Positions 1 through 12,915 of a stretch of 64,000 nt of DNA are shown in pieces. Positions within the stretch are counted from its first letter, which is position 1; each line of letters opens with the position of its first letter. The notes below the pieces were generated by a model. It saw only the letters and a list, made by a program, of their open reading frames with translations. It did not search any database and was not told the DNA's origin. Source of the stretch: Schizochytrium sp. TIO01 (lineage: Eukaryota; Sar; Bigyra; Thraustochytrida; Thraustochytriidae); assembly GCA_004764695.1 (NCBI GenBank), contig SMSO01000031.1, forward strand, positions 9,149,761-9,213,760, given 5' to 3'. A program made the translations under genes and the position numbers.

Positions 1-3000
1 GGCCCTTGATTTCTCTGGCCTTGCATGACTCCCGCTCAACCGACATACGCAACTCCCCCACACTGCCCACCTACCCTGCCCCTCACATCCATCAGCTCTC
101 TCCTCCAACGTCCACTGATTAATTCTTGAGTCGTATCACCCCGCAGTGCCCTAGTGAGTGATCCTTCACAGCGTTAAACTTTCCACGAATTTGCTCTAAG
201 GTCCTCGTCTTTCACAGTGGTACTTTACAAAGTCCTCTCGAGGAAACGGCTTTGTCCTCCTATTCACACTGGAATTCTGTATTCCTCTCTTGTCTGACCC
301 ATTCTAAAAATTATGCTCCCCCTCTCAACTTGCCTCTTATGCCCACTAGGACAAAGATGGTTCTCCTGGGTCCCTTTTCAACGGTCACTCTCAGTCACAT
401 CAACTCTGAGAGGTTCCAGAGGCATGTTTTCTCAGAGGGAGATCCGCGCGAACCCAACTGACTTATTGGCGTAACCCAGGGACCCTCCCCTTCCAACGGA
501 TCTGCCCGCGCTATGCAAATTCTTCAGAATACACGTGGTAGGACTTGGCTAATCAGAGCGTTTGCAATTGTAGGAAAAAGTGACTCTTTCACTCGCTCTC
601 ACTCTCGCTCTCTCTGTACGTCGGCTGCTTCTGCTTTGGCTTTGCTCCGATGTGCTCGTTAGATTTGGGTGCCTGCCTGAATGTTAGTCATAACAGTCTC
701 CGTCACCTAATTGAAGATGATTTTTTTTCTTTTTCGATCTCTGCACTTTCCTTTTAGTTTCCTCTTTTGATCAAGTTCCAAGTTTTCTTTGCACTTCCTT
801 TTCCTCGTACCATGCAAAAACTGTCAGCTGCAGCAACGATAACAATCTTCTTCAAGATTACACCAACAAGCAACAGCTAGATTTCCTCGTCGTGCCCGAA
901 CTTGCTACGAACCCAGACTCGTGCATGTTTTGCACGCAGCAAGCACGCAAGCACGCAAGCGCGCAAGCATGCATCACCACAAGGAGCAAGAGGTCGTTTC
1001 TCCACATGCTATGTTTGTTCAACCGGCAACAACAATAACGCGCTTAAAGGAGAAGAGGGTTGCTCCTTTTGTTTCCTTTCTAGTTCTCTCCGTTTGCTAC
1101 ATAGACAAATCAACACCAAAAAAACAGTCGCAAAAAGTAAACTATTAAAAAATAAAATATTAAATGTATATACCAATTTAGTGTTCTCTGCAAATTTTGC
1201 CATTGTAGGTAAGAGGCATGATTATCACGGCACTTTTCCATGCTTCTGCCATTTTTAACGACGGTAGTACAGCTCCTGTCGCTTATTCGACGTTTCCTCT
1301 TCTCGTTCACCCTGGCCTCTCGCACCCAAAAGCTATAGGTAGGATGTTCTCTTCCGAATGCTGCTCGCCATGCTGCTTGTTTTTGGGAGTTTGTCAGTAT
1401 CGTCGGGCAACAGCTATAGAGGCCGCGCCCTTGGCAAAGTTCTCGCTAACTTGATGCCTCCTAGTGCACTGGGGTCATTCTTCTGGTGCTTACATTTATG
1501 AAGACTCTCAGTATGGTATTTATTGCTCCTCTGTTAACTGCTGAAAGAATTAGAGCTACACATGGATGGATGTTACCGTGCCTATTCCCGTTCTGTCGAG
1601 AGAGAACTGTCTAATTTATCAGCGCGGGGCCGCTACGAAGAGAAGAGAAGTACTTGGGGCGAGAGCGCGCACGCGCACTTGAAAGCAACGCGTGCGTGTA
1701 TTAGTTAAACAACTGCTCGAGCTACATTCACGTGTGTTACCTGTGCAACAGCAGTAGCAGCAACAACAATTATCTACCAGCAGTGGTCTTTCTGTTGATC
1801 TCATAATTGAGAGGCTGTGCTCGCTTTCATTATGTATGCGATGCCGCGCAAGAAGCTCGGAATCAACAGCCGGGCAGCGAGGTGGGCCCTAGCGAGATAT
1901 TCACCTACCGAAAGTGGAAACACTCACAATAATTAAAAACACATCAACCGTATCAATAACTGTTTCATATAGGAAGGTTCGCAAAGTATAACTTGAGGCA
2001 GGTTGAGAGTAGCGGTGAAGATACCAGAGGGGTGCAGAGCAATGTTTTTCTTTCCAATAATGGCAAAATCATCTATTTTTTAGTCTTTCTAAAAGTCTCT
2101 TTAAAATTGGAAAGAAAAATAAAGACCTTAAGCGCGGCGCGTGGCGCACTAGTAGGTCAGTGGTCCGGAGCATCGCTTAGCGTAGTGCCAATATCAGGTA
2201 GCGAAATGCAAGAAACTGATGAAGAAGAAGAGGGAAATTAGAGAAAATATAACAGCCACTTTTCAACGACTATATTTTTAAATCGGTGTCCTTACTTCCC
2301 TACAATTACACTTTCAAAACAACTATGTTCCTGTACCAGGTTGTAGGTGGTGTTTTGGAATTGACCTCACAATCAGAATGCCGCAGCTGCGAGTGCGCAT
2401 GTTTTTCGAACCATGTTCTTCCAACTTTCGTTCGACTTTGTACATGGAGACGCGCTGTTTCTTGCATGAATTATGAATTGTTGGAGTAGGCACGTTACCT
2501 TTTTAGGAATCGTGGAGAGGAGCTGAAGGCTCCATACAGGAAGTAAATAGGCTTGTGAGGTTTGACAGCGCATGTGTTAAAGTCATTTTTACAGAATGTG
2601 CAAGTTGAAACAATCATGAGAACAACTAAGTGCAACCACCTTCCAGGCTGAAAAATCATGTGAAATTGTGAGCGCCTTGCGGCGCGCGCGGAAACTGGAG
2701 ATGGGCCTAAACATTTTGCGTGCGAGAGAAATCATGAGATGCTCTTTTCTAAGGGACTGCTAGATCGAAATGTAGATAGCAAATAGCACGCGACGCGTGT
2801 CCTCGGGACGCGACAGCAGCTCTGGTCCCAACGAATCAGCACAGTTTTCACAAGAAGTTAACCATGTCCTCATCGAACTTAGTAGATAGTCCACTATCTT
2901 AATAGAAAGGGTCGTTGAAATATTAGTGTATGAGATGAAAGGCCAACCTTACCGAATGGCTCCCGATGTGATTTTCGAGCTTGGGATCAAATACGCATTC

Positions 3001-3298
3001 ATGTGGTCTGGGAGGGATGTTGCAGTTCTTCATCGCAGAATCGTGTTAACACTAGAGTAGACTATTCTTGAAGCAATTTCGGAACTGTAGATAAGAAATA
3101 CAAAATGCGAAGAACATGTGTCGTAGACACACATTAACCTTATTTTTTTAAGAGTAAATGGAACCTCAACTGGCGTGTACAAAGGGAATATGTGAATGTG
3201 CGTTTCTCTCTTTTATGTTTGAATATACAAATACGCGCAATGTCTCTATTGACGAGCACCAGGGTTCTGATCTTTCCTGATCATGACTCTAGAGGTAA
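1..3298. other. Gene-poor left end
   Basis: I see no convincing gene. All open frames are short, lack family motifs and overlap in several frames. The first ~550 bases are less AT-rich and have fairly open minus-strand frames interrupted by stops, which could be an old coding relic, but I recognise no domain. The rest alternates between pyrimidine-rich and AT-rich DNA. Confidence 0.5.
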
Positions 3299-4159
3299 AG
3301 AAAGACACCCTGCAGATTCATCATTATTGGTGAACAGTCAAACTCTATGAAACCCGGCCAGGGGATGCGTCAGATTACAATGTCAGAAACGGTGACGTTT
3401 GTCCTTATGAATGACAATCGCACCATTTATACAGTAGGACGCAACACGGAGGGCAACATGGGCATGCCCACGTCTAGTTATGAACTATACGATAAACTTT
3501 ACACTATCGACGGTGTTACCAAGGATATTGAATACATTGAAGGGCTTTGTCAGGTCTTGATTGTGGCCTACAAAGATGGGACCTTCGCTCACACAGGCGA
3601 CACATCGGGGTTTTCAGGCCTTGCTGCACCCACTGTCGGGCTTGTGGAAGTCCCGCGCTGGGCAAATGAAAAGTCCATCAGCATGCAGTGAAGACGCGGC
3701 TGTTTTGTCTTGGCGGAAGGTAAGGTATTTTGTGGTGGTAGCATGAACACCTATGGTGAGACAAACCCTTATCATGTAGGCACAGCGCCTGGCTATACTT
3801 TGGTGGAAATCACAGAACTTGGGTCCGACAACGAGCTCGTGCATCACTTTGTAAATTTTGTATGTGTCGTCAAACAAAAGTCGGGTGATGTTTATTGCTG
3901 GGGACACAACCAAGGCTACAAACTTGATCCTACACAGACTACTAAATATATCACCACGCCTGTGAAGATCCAAAATATCACAGGGGTGACTCAGCTATTT
4001 GGTATACAGTATGCGCGTGCAGCCACATCAGATGGGCAGGTAATGTTGTTCGGATTCCCGTAAGGCCATGGTCAACAAGGCTTGTGGAGGGTACACACAT
4101 TAAATAAAACCTCACCAAAACGCATGGAGGGTGTATGCAATGCTTACTTGTCAATGTGA
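3299..4159 (+). pseudogene. RCC1-repeat protein relic (broken)
   Basis: One continuous reading frame carries RCC1-like blade repeats (for example GNTEGNMG after a hydrophobic/VGR strand, GKVFCGG, GDVYCWGHNQG, DGQVMLFG followed by GHGQQGLW). It is cut by an in-frame TGA at 3689-3691 and an in-frame TAA at 4061-4063; the repeat pattern continues across both in the same frame until a third stop at 4157-4159. RCC1 repeats normally build a seven-bladed propeller of ~350-400 residues; only about 285 codons are left here and the frame opens abruptly after a stop at 3296, so the 5' part is missing. The first ATG is at 3347. The stops are substitutions rather than frameshifts. I call it a decayed gene. 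Readthrough of TGA is possible but does not explain the second stop. Confidence 0.7.
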
Positions 4160-7100
4160 ATTGGTTGATGTAATATAGCATAATTGTAAGGTATTATTAT
4201 TTTTTTCTTTTAATTTAGCGCGAGAGCACGAAAGGCTTGGTTAAGTATTTGGATTTATGTTTGTTGAGGGCTTGTTCTTGTTTAGCTGGATGTGACTTTT
4301 TCCAACTAGCTTGTTCAATAGATTTGTGCAAACGTACTCCTTGTGAAATAGTAAAGGATGTGCATGCATCTCATAACCTTTGATCATATTTATATAAATT
4401 GATTTCATGTGTCCTTTCTCAGAGTCTCACTGGTGCAAAAATATATCCCATGAGTTCAAAGTGCAAACGCAATTCTCAATCCGAAACTATCTTACTTATC
4501 ATATGTTTTGTAAAGAACTTTGAAGCATTGCTCAAATGGACTCTCCCTTCTAAGGCCAGTTGCGATCACTTTAGAGTCCGACCTTTTAAATCTTTCGTCA
4601 TGGAAAACAAAGTAGAGCTTCACGCATTGGTCTATCAGAATGCTAGAAGGATAAAATAAAGAAATTCGATTGCTTTCAAAGGCATAAATAGACATGACTA
4701 AATGAGGTTGTAGTTGAGGATCGTGTGAATGCATGAGCAAATTTGGACATGGCTGTATAAATGCGTTTCAAATTATGTTGATTGAGGAGTCATAAAAATG
4801 AATTCCGAATAGTAACGTTCAACTATGAGTAATAGAGGTACGCCGTTCTCGAGAATATGTAGTATTTTTGTACTTAAGACACATCGGAATATATACAGTA
4901 AATGCGAATACTCCACGTTACCTTCAACTTAATTATTCGTCTTAATGTTTCTGTGAGAAGACCCGTGAATTATATGAGTACTCGAGTGAGACCTTACATT
5001 TTACTTGAAAGATAACCACATCCTGCATAAAAAATTGCTGATATATCAATTACCAGACTATATCTCTTTCTCTTGTAATTCGAACCGATGGTGAGTGCGA
5101 CGGTTTCTTCAAACTGAAATATATTAATTATTATGGTATTAAGGTTTCAATACTCTTGAAATTTGAGGTATCACATTTGAGGATGTTGCCAACCCTAGAG
5201 TCTTTGATGAGTGATTAACACACTAACCCTTGTGAGCGGAAGCCAAATATACATTTTATCGTATCTTGAGATGTAAACCGTCTGCTTTAAACCTCAATTT
5301 GCAGAGACACATGCGAGTACCTTGTGTCTAAATTGTTTTTCTCAGTTTATGTTCTGAGTCTCTAATTCAACAATGGTTTATTTTTTCGCACCGGGTTCTT
5401 GGATGTGTTCTACATACTCCCAAACTTCATGAACGAGTTTCTACCTCCCAGGTATGAGTATTCCACCTAATAGGTAGACTGAAAGTAGATACCTACCTTT
5501 TCGATACATGTCAGCGGTTGATTACCAGAACTGTTTCCTCTCTGCTTTAGCGACGGTTGAAATCAGATTTTATTCCTAGCGGCTAATACTATTGGTCACT
5601 ACCGGCGCAGGTCCATGAGACCTCTGTAACAACAGTAAAACAGGGTCATAACCCCGAGTTAGATAGTGTCGGCATGCAATGATCTCGTCAGGTATCCCCG
5701 GCAGTTAGGCAGCGTTGCTCCTGCAACTTACGTCGATCGGTTGCAAATTGATTTATATTTTGTGTGCAAGCCCTCTACCGACGACTGTTTTTTCTTTCTT
5801 AAAATATTACGTAGATGGATCTTTAATTTTAAAAAAATACACTACCTTACCGTACAGTAAAATAAACCATCTTGTTCTTCTATTGCTTCTTCTGATGTCG
5901 CTGCTGCTACCTTAGTCATGAGCACCAGAGTTTGGGCTTTTAAACATACAACATCAAGACCCAAGGGACCTGATTTTAGAGTTCACTCGAGCGTAAGTAA
6001 GGAAGAAGTAATTGTAAAATAGATCAATTGATTAGTCCAGTGATGCTCTGTCAAGAATGAAAGACCCGACCCCAAATGAGCCCATACTAAAACCTCTTCA
6101 ACGCCATAATAACTACTGTAAACTTTACCATATATTAATAAGAGAGGGAAGGGGAAAATATATTATTTCAATGTTAATGGGTTAATGGGTTTAGTTCTTT
6201 TAATTTTTAATATTTTCGATTATTATTTGATTAAATAGCTGTTAGTCTTTTTGTTTTTTATAATTAAAATGTAAAAATATGTCATGATGATCATCATTCT
6301 TAAGATCACAATAATAATATATGCTCAGGCTTGGTGAAAAAAATTTCTCCAAATTTAATTCAAAACACCACAAGACTCCCGCCACAGTCTTGAGATCCTC
6401 TTGCTGGCGCTTCTTAACCATTGTTTTGGATGATACTTATTTATATATATATTTTTTAAATATGTATTTTTTAATTTTTTTTAATTTCAATACAACAGGA
6501 TCTGCCGATCACCCTCAGGCATGGAACAAATAAGTGCACTGTGTAGGTTCTACCTTTGCCTGCACAAAGTCTTGGCCAATGCACAGGGATATCTAATCTC
6601 TTTCTAAGGCATCCAAATTCAGAGCGAGCAGAGCTTAAAAGTACAGAGAAGAAGGCATCATTACGTGCAGAGATGTTCGATTTCGGAACAACCATCGTCA
6701 TTGCACATTTGATGTTGTAGCTAGTCTGACTCTTAGATATCTACTAACACTTGCTACCACTTTAAATACTTAATTTCTAAGGGTCGGGACTACTATCGAT
6801 ATCCTTACCTTGCTAGTGATGAAAGAACGTGAGTGACTATTGTGTGAACAGCGGTTACCCTATGACTTTTCATTCTTTATTTCTTTCTTTTTACTTATAA
6901 AATAATGTATATATTCTAAAGAAAAACTGATGCAATCACTTGAATAAATTAAAGTCATAGGTATTAAATGATTCCTGCATTCAGCAGCATCAATCAACAG
7001 AACACAACGCGCTCTCATCTTTTGCTGTAGCTGGGTTGCTTTTGAAAATTTCCTACCAGATACCTACCTACCTAGGTTTTTACTCCGAGTCATAAAACTA

Positions 7101-7320
7101 CCTGCCTACCTACCTGTTGAACAAACGCCGATCCTTTAGCTCACCAGTGACCATGATAATCCTCATAAACGAATTGGATGTACATAATTCATCGACATTA
7201 TAATCCTGTCACCAACAAACCGGTCGCAGAGGGATCTGCTTCTCTAAGTAAACGATGCTTTTGCTTGAAGTTGTCTGAAGTTCTTTGAAGCTCTTTGGAC
7301 TTCTTTGAAGTAAGTTTGTT
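4160..7320. other. AT-rich intergenic DNA
   Basis: No gene is supported. Open frames are short and AT-driven. Short TACC/GGTA-type runs occur around 5440-5515 and 7055-7115. A 10-11 base TTCTTTGAAG-like motif repeats near 7255-7310. Confidence 0.5.
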
Positions 7321-8126
7321 TGGTTGGTTGGTTGTTTATTTGTTCCTTTCTTTCTTTGCGTCTTCGTTCGGTCGATCGCTTTCCTCATTTTCCTCGAGGC
7401 GGACATACATAGGAAGTACCGCATATCAAACATCCTTTCTCTCTTTCTCTCTTCGCCACCATTAATAGGCAGGCAGGCATGCTCCTTCTATCCCTTATCT
7501 TCTGCTTACTGCCTCCTATCCAACTGGCTAGCTACGCATAACTCTTTTTCCTTTTCCATTTCTTTCACTTTCGTTCGTTTTTTTCCCTTCAAGTTCATTC
7601 CTTTTTTAACTAAATCAAAAATCAAAATTGAAGACTTCAAAGGAAAAAAAAGAACAACACACACGCGCCTCCAACTACTCCTATAGTTTACAATAGCTAT
7701 CTCCCACCACGCTCTCGCTGCTCCTATCCCCGCGTAGGTAAGTCCTAGCCACGACAGACAGATAGATAGATAGAGAGATACATTGCATCGCATTGCACTC
7801 ACTGCATTGACAGACAGGCCACAAACAGACTCGTGCTTTGAGGTCCTCGGCATCAGTTGTGAGTGAATCCGCTCAGCACAAACAAATAAAATCCCACCCA
7901 GCTAGCTATGCGCTTTCCCACCCTGCCTTGTACGCATTTCGGTGCCCACCTGTTCATTCATTGATGCATTTCTCAATATTGACGTCGATCTCATCTTCTG
8001 CAATTGATGTTGACGCAGGTAGTAGTAGGTGCGCAGTAGCGGGCACTAGTAGTGCTACTACTGGGTGTAGGTAGGTAGAAGAGCTCGTTCTGAGAGCATA
8101 GGGCCGAGTAGAAGAGGGATAGGCTG

Positions 8127-8163
8127 TACTTACTCACTTACTTACTTACTCACTTACTTACTC

Positions 8164-8230
<67 letters not shown>

Positions 8231-8242
8231 CACTTACTTACT
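8127..8242. repeat. (CTTA)n microsatellite with CTCA variants
   Basis: Almost uninterrupted CTTA tetranucleotides with occasional CTCA units, about 116 bases, seen directly. Confidence 0.95.
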
Positions 8243-8250
8243 ATGGGCAC

Positions 8251-8281
8251 AGTCTGTCTGTCTGTCTGTCTGTCTGTCTGT
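8251..8281. repeat. (CTGT)n microsatellite
   Basis: About seven tandem CTGT units right after the CTTA array. Confidence 0.95.
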
Positions 8282-8460
8282 GCGGCTATTAGCTATTTGG
8301 GTAGGAGGGCGGATAAGCTAGCAGTCGGCTAGGCAAGCGGATAGTAGGGTAGGTAGCAGTAGGCTAGCAGTAGCAGTAGAATGAGGATCCTCAATTTCAA
8401 GTGGAGGAGTCATAGCAGCCCAATAATGGGAGTAAGGAGGCGGATTAGGAGCAATAGGAG

Positions 8461-8676
8461 CGAACGAATGAATGATTGAGTGAATGAATGAATAAGTGAA
8501 TGAGTGAATGAGTGAATGAGTGAATGAGTGACTATTGAGTGAATGAGTTATTGAGTGAATGAGTTATTGAGTGAATGAGTGATTGAGTGATTGAGTGAAT
8601 GAATGACTACTGATTGAATGAGTGACTATTGAGTGAATGAGTGAATGAGTGAATGAATGAATGATTGAGTGAATAT
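8461..8676. repeat. Degenerate (GAAT/GAGT)n tetranucleotide belt
   Basis: About 215 bases made almost wholly of GAAT, GAGT and GATT units. Short open frames with repeated HSFTQS-type residues on the minus strand are artefacts of the repeat. Confidence 0.9.
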
Positions 8677-8945
8677 AGGCTATAAGAACGAGGAGGAGGA
8701 CGAGGAGGAGGAGAGAAAGAGAGGAAGAATAGCCAAGCAACCAAACAAACAAAGAGAGGAAGAGAGCAGCAGACGGAGAGGCACTCGCTCGGCTCTGGAG
8801 GGTGCTAGAGTCGCGTTGTGGGTTTTCTCAGGGTCGGTGGTAGTGCTTGTGCTCGTCTGGTTGGGCTCTGGTTTGTTGGCTTCGCTTCCCTTCGATTGGC
8901 TAGCTACTTAGGTCATTCGTCTATCTATTCAACCATCCATCCAAC

Positions 8946-9680
8946 ATGGGCGACCGCAGGCTGATGATGTCTTCGAGCAGTGAAGGCGACTCTTCTGGCG
9001 TGGAGAGCTGGATTGAGTGGTTTTGCAAGCAAGAGGGCAATGAGTTCTTCTGTGAGGTGGACCGCCGCTACATTGAGGACAGCTTCAACTTGTACGGACT
9101 TCGCGAGATCATTGGCCAGAACTTCAAGCGCTGCTTGGATGTGATCTTGGACCGCGTGGAGCCCATCAGCAGCGATGAGGCACTTGAGCGTCAGGTTCAG
9201 GACCTCTACGGACTCATCCATGCTCGCTTTATCATTACCAAGCGTGGCCAGGATAAGATGCGCCGCAAGATGAAGGACATTGACTTCGGCGTCTGCCCGC
9301 GCCTGCCCTGCCAGCAGCAGCCTGTGCTCCCTGTCGGCCTCAAGGATGAAATCGACGTCTCTGGTGTCATGGTCTATTGCCCTCGCTGTAATGACGTATT
9401 CCTTCCTGCTAACCGGTGCGGCTACCGCAGTGACGACATGGACCTTGATGGCGCCTATTTTGGCACCACCTTTCCGCATCTGTTCATGATGCAGTTTCCA
9501 GAGCTTTGGCCCCCTGCGCCCATCAGGGTTGAGCCGTACGTGCCCAGGGTCTTCGGATTCAAGGTCCGTCTCCCCCCACGCCCACTCGCAGATGAGGACA
9601 CAGTTATGCACGACGAGAGTAAACCTGAGCCCGGATCGGCAGGACAGGACCAGCAGCAAGCCAACGATGCCAAGAAGTAG
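8946..9680 (+). CDS. CKB: Casein kinase 2 regulatory (beta) subunit
   Basis: A 244-residue CK2 beta subunit, the dimeric scaffold that binds two catalytic alpha subunits in nucleus and cytosol. The N-terminal block WIEWFCKQEGNEFFCEVD (about residues 22-39) is the family signature. The zinc-binding cysteines are C117, C122, C145 and C148, with the same 5/23/3 spacing as animal CK2 beta, so the dimer interface should be intact. The HAxFIxTxxG and DGAYFGTTFPHLF motifs are also present. The acidic groove that normally follows the DRVEP region is weak here (EPISSDEALERQ). The C-terminal ~25 residues are hydrophilic and divergent. The ATG at 8946 sits in an A-rich context and matches the family start. 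Single exon, no frame problem. Confidence 0.97.
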   Translation: MGDRRLMMSSSSEGDSSGVESWIEWFCKQEGNEFFCEVDRRYIEDSFNLYGLREIIGQNFKRCLDVILDRVEPISSDEALERQVQDLYGLIHARFIITKRGQDKMRRKMKDIDFGVCPRLPCQQQPVLPVGLKDEIDVSGVMVYCPRCNDVFLPANRCGYRSDDMDLDGAYFGTTFPHLFMMQFPELWPPAPIRVEPYVPRVFGFKVRLPPRPLADEDTVMHDESKPEPGSAGQDQQQANDAKK

Positions 9681-11760
9681 TGATATGAACGAAAACTACA
9701 AGCCATGCTAAGCTAAATATGAAGGCCGCCTTTTGAAGGAGCCAGAAGAAAAGTGAGTTTAACTTTAAATCTCATCTCTTCTATCTTACGGGTAGATAGG
9801 CACTTCAAGATGGCATTGGCGCTCATTCTATCATCGTCAACGGCACAACCGACATCATCAGTGCTGCTGTATATAGCACGAATTATTGAAAATGACATAG
9901 GATATATCGCCCGGCGTTCCTTCATTGACGAGTATTGGAGGAGTCCATAAGGCTCAATCTTTTTCGTGGCAATACAGCGCACATTCCTGCTGCCACAGCT
10001 GCTACGTGGTTTATGCGGCTTCTGCATCCACTTCCAAGCCGGAATCTACAACACGTGTGCAAGTGTATACTTCTGGACTGACGCATTTCACGCCTAGCTT
10101 AGCCAGTGCACGCGCTTTTGATGTCTTAATGAAATCAAAAACAAGTGGACCGTGATGAGAGGGCGAGGCGAATCAAAGACGTAGAGCCTACTGGACGCCC
10201 ACTCCGTTTACATTACACGCACAAACGACAACACTCAACAAAGACGATAACAAACACAGATACACAAATCAAAGCACAAAATGAAAAGAGAAAAAAAAAG
10301 CTACTCAACTTAACGCAACGCAACTCCACAAATATCCTATAGCGAAGCAACGCATGCCAGGGCGAAGCAAAGTAAACAAAAGCGCCGCGCATACCAGCTA
10401 CACACGCGAACACGCGTAGGCAACATGAAGAACTATTATCATAAACTCTTTTGGCCGGATTACATACAGGGCGTACTTTAAATTCCTTTCAAACCATCTT
10501 CCTTGCGCTTCTTTTACAGAGAGACAGCTAGACTCCGTTTAGTGCACGATACATAGGGATTCAGATACGAAAAAGTTAGGCACACAGTTCCCACTGGAGT
10601 CCCTAATAGCATGCAACTTATCTCGAAGAGGCCTCTCTTTCTTGAACATGTATGGGCGCATGGGTCTGAGTTATGAGACTAATAATACTGCGCAAGACCC
10701 AGCTGCAAGATTTTGCATCCCGTTTCTTGGTGTTTAATATCATATTCCTTCCATGTTTACTTTCATCTTTACCTATGCATACCACCACAATTGCAACCTT
10801 CATTCAACTAAGGGACGGCACTGCAGCATATATTGTGTGGATTAATCGAACGCTCGTGGGCTTGAAAACTCAAAATACACTTTTTCACTTTATTTCTTTT
10901 CCCCCTGGGGAAGTAATTATTGGCTTGGAGAGGCTTTCCTAGCTACCTTGAGGCTATGTGCGCCATGACAACTGTACCATGTTACCCATGAAGTGTCGAT
11001 GATCAAGTGAGGATGCTCTCCAAAGCCTTTCAACTGCTATGTTGACTTGGGCAACTTATGTCTCCCCGGAAGGGTCTCCTCCTATCCAACTCAGTCTCTT
11101 AATTTTGGTTGATTCCTTCTTCTCACTCTATGGCAATTAATTATGGTGAAATCTCCTTTTAAGTGTCAAGTGCTACCTTCTGATTCATCCCCGCGTCCGA
11201 TTCTCCCATTCTATACGCACTGATGCATGTTAGTTTTTCTTCCTCTGCAATTAATTTTATCCCTTTACAAATGAAATAAGCATCTTAATCTAACTGTTTA
11301 TTACAGTGTTTACTGTCACGTCCAGGGTATGTGTAGTTTAGGTTGATCTTCAGCTAAACAAATGCTCTTTTTGCCCAAGCGGTATACACCATGACAGTAG
11401 TCATATGCCTCAGACCATTATAGAGAAATGAAAATAGTTTTGTCACATAGGACTGTCATATCTGATGTTAATAGTTAATGTTATAAATTTTCAATGGAAG
11501 GTTTTGTAAGAATGAAAGTCTTCCTCTATTCGAAATGGTATCATCTCTTTTTGCACAAGTCAGTTCGGAGAATCATATAAATGACCAAATAAAAAGTTGA
11601 ATCAAATACGGAAATTTTACAAAAAAAGGGAAATATTCTTTCCTCTTTCAAAAGAAGACACGAGCCCCCTTTTAAATGAATAAATAACGTAGCAGGATAT
11701 TTTAAAAGTGAAATCGGTATTAGTCACTTTGGTAGCCTTTCCTAAGTTATTAATTCGAGT
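9681..11760. other. Intergenic DNA 3' of CK2 beta
   Basis: The first ~450 bases should contain the CK2 beta 3' untranslated region. Minus-strand frames between about 9720 and 10160 read partly like protein but have several stops and no motif I recognise, so I do not call a gene. From 10,400 to 11,760 the DNA is AT-rich and I see nothing. Confidence 0.4.
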
Positions 11761-12915
11761 CACGCTACATCGGGTGCGAATTTCGTCAAAGTCATTGAGG
11801 TTCTAGAGAATATCGAGAATGTTTTCTCCTACTCGCTCTATAAGATTGGGAGCAAAGAGACGTCTCTGGTTTATCGCCTCAACTAAGGCAAGTTGTACCG
11901 GCGATTGAGATTTCATTTTGTCGCCAACGCTTTTTGATCGTCAAAAGTTGCGGTCTTAACAGGCATACTGCTGTTTTGCGTAACATTAAGGTCGCGATAG
12001 GAATTCCTAACTGAGTGAGTAGGCTTTCACCAAGTAATAGTTCTGCTCCAATCCATGAGTTGTCAGGAACCCAAGAGAATAATGTGTAGGCTGAGTAAGT
12101 TGGAGAAGAAAGTCAATGTACAGTTGTGCGGATCATCAGGGCCGAGTGGGGTGTCGTTTGAAGGGATCCTAATGTTTTCTTGAGCTTAGAGAGTAGACAT
12201 GGTGATAGAAACTGGTGCGTTACACCAGAATCAAAGATTCATTTGTCGATGATGCAGGCTTGCTTTTTGAAATATGTGCCGTGAGTTTCGTGTTAGCGTA
12301 TGCGCGTGCAAGTGGAGTTGGGAGTAGCTGTTCTTTGTCATTGGTGACTTCGATGACCTTGGGTAAAAGTGCTGAACTGGTGGTGTGTCCCCGCCGAGGT
12401 TTTGGGCTTGGAACCAGTGTTTTCGGACTCATCTCGGTGTTGTTTACAAGTTTCATTGCTGCCTTCTGTGGACAAGGAATATAATTTTTGGCTAGGTTTG
12501 ATGTCTACATGTTTGTGCTAGGTTGGCTGTGCTGCCTTTGTGGCGGTTCAAAAAAGTTGTGTAGGTGTTCTGTATCGAGGTAGGATACCATCTAAGGTTA
12601 ACGAGGGAGTAGCGGACTGCAATCGATGTTTCCGCCATTCGCTTGTGCTTTTCAGGAGGCCACTTCGGATTCTGCGCTGAAGTGCTGGATGTAGGGCACG
12701 TGAGCATTTGTTGGCGAGTAATGTTGAGGTGTCTGGCGTGACATGCAGTTCCTGTAGAACGTCAACGAGAGCTTTTAAACCATAGTTTATGGAGATTATG
12801 GCGAAGTCGGCTTCGATTTGTAAAGAGGCATTGGTTAGATTTGTTGGGATAGTGTCGAGATATTTGTGGAGAACCTTTGCGAGTTGGTTTTCGGCAACAA
12901 TGCGATTCTCTTAGT
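11761..12915 (-). mobile_element. LTR-retrotransposon relic: Gag-like region and retropepsin
   Basis: Reading the minus strand downward from 12,915, a frame stays open for ~118 codons to about 12,560 with a helical, Gag-like composition. In another frame near 12,245-12,220 comes a retropepsin active-site motif, IFDSGVTHQFLS, preceded by a TGA where TGG (Trp) would be usual. About 75 residues later the same frame has LLGESLLTQLGI (around 12,030), the typical second hydrophobic glycine motif of Ty3/Gypsy-type proteases. One further in-frame stop lies between. No reverse transcriptase, integrase or long terminal repeat was found nearby. The order Gag then protease is that of an LTR element. This is an old, immobile fragment. 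Confidence 0.6.

Larger units (their letters stand above)
7321..8945. other. Repeat-laden 5' flank of the CK2 beta gene
   Basis: Pyrimidine-rich DNA with GGTT, CTTT and TACC runs leads into three tetranucleotide arrays (listed separately) and then a GA-rich stretch (8686-8780) just before the CK2 beta start codon. It holds no supported gene and probably contains the promoter and 5' untranslated region. No clear TATA element was identified. Confidence 0.45.

Noticed and set aside
1-550. Possible coding relic on the minus strand at the left edge
   Set aside because: Frames are moderately open but no family motif is visible, and the region is cut by the window edge.
3689-3691. TGA as a selenocysteine codon in the RCC1 frame
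   Set aside because: RCC1 repeats are not selenoproteins and a second stop (TAA) follows in the same frame.
8127-8281. CRISPR-like array
   Set aside because: These are simple tetranucleotide microsatellites with no spacers, in a eukaryotic genome.
8925-9659. A 244-codon minus-strand frame opposite CK2 beta
   Set aside because: Shadow of the CK2 beta gene.
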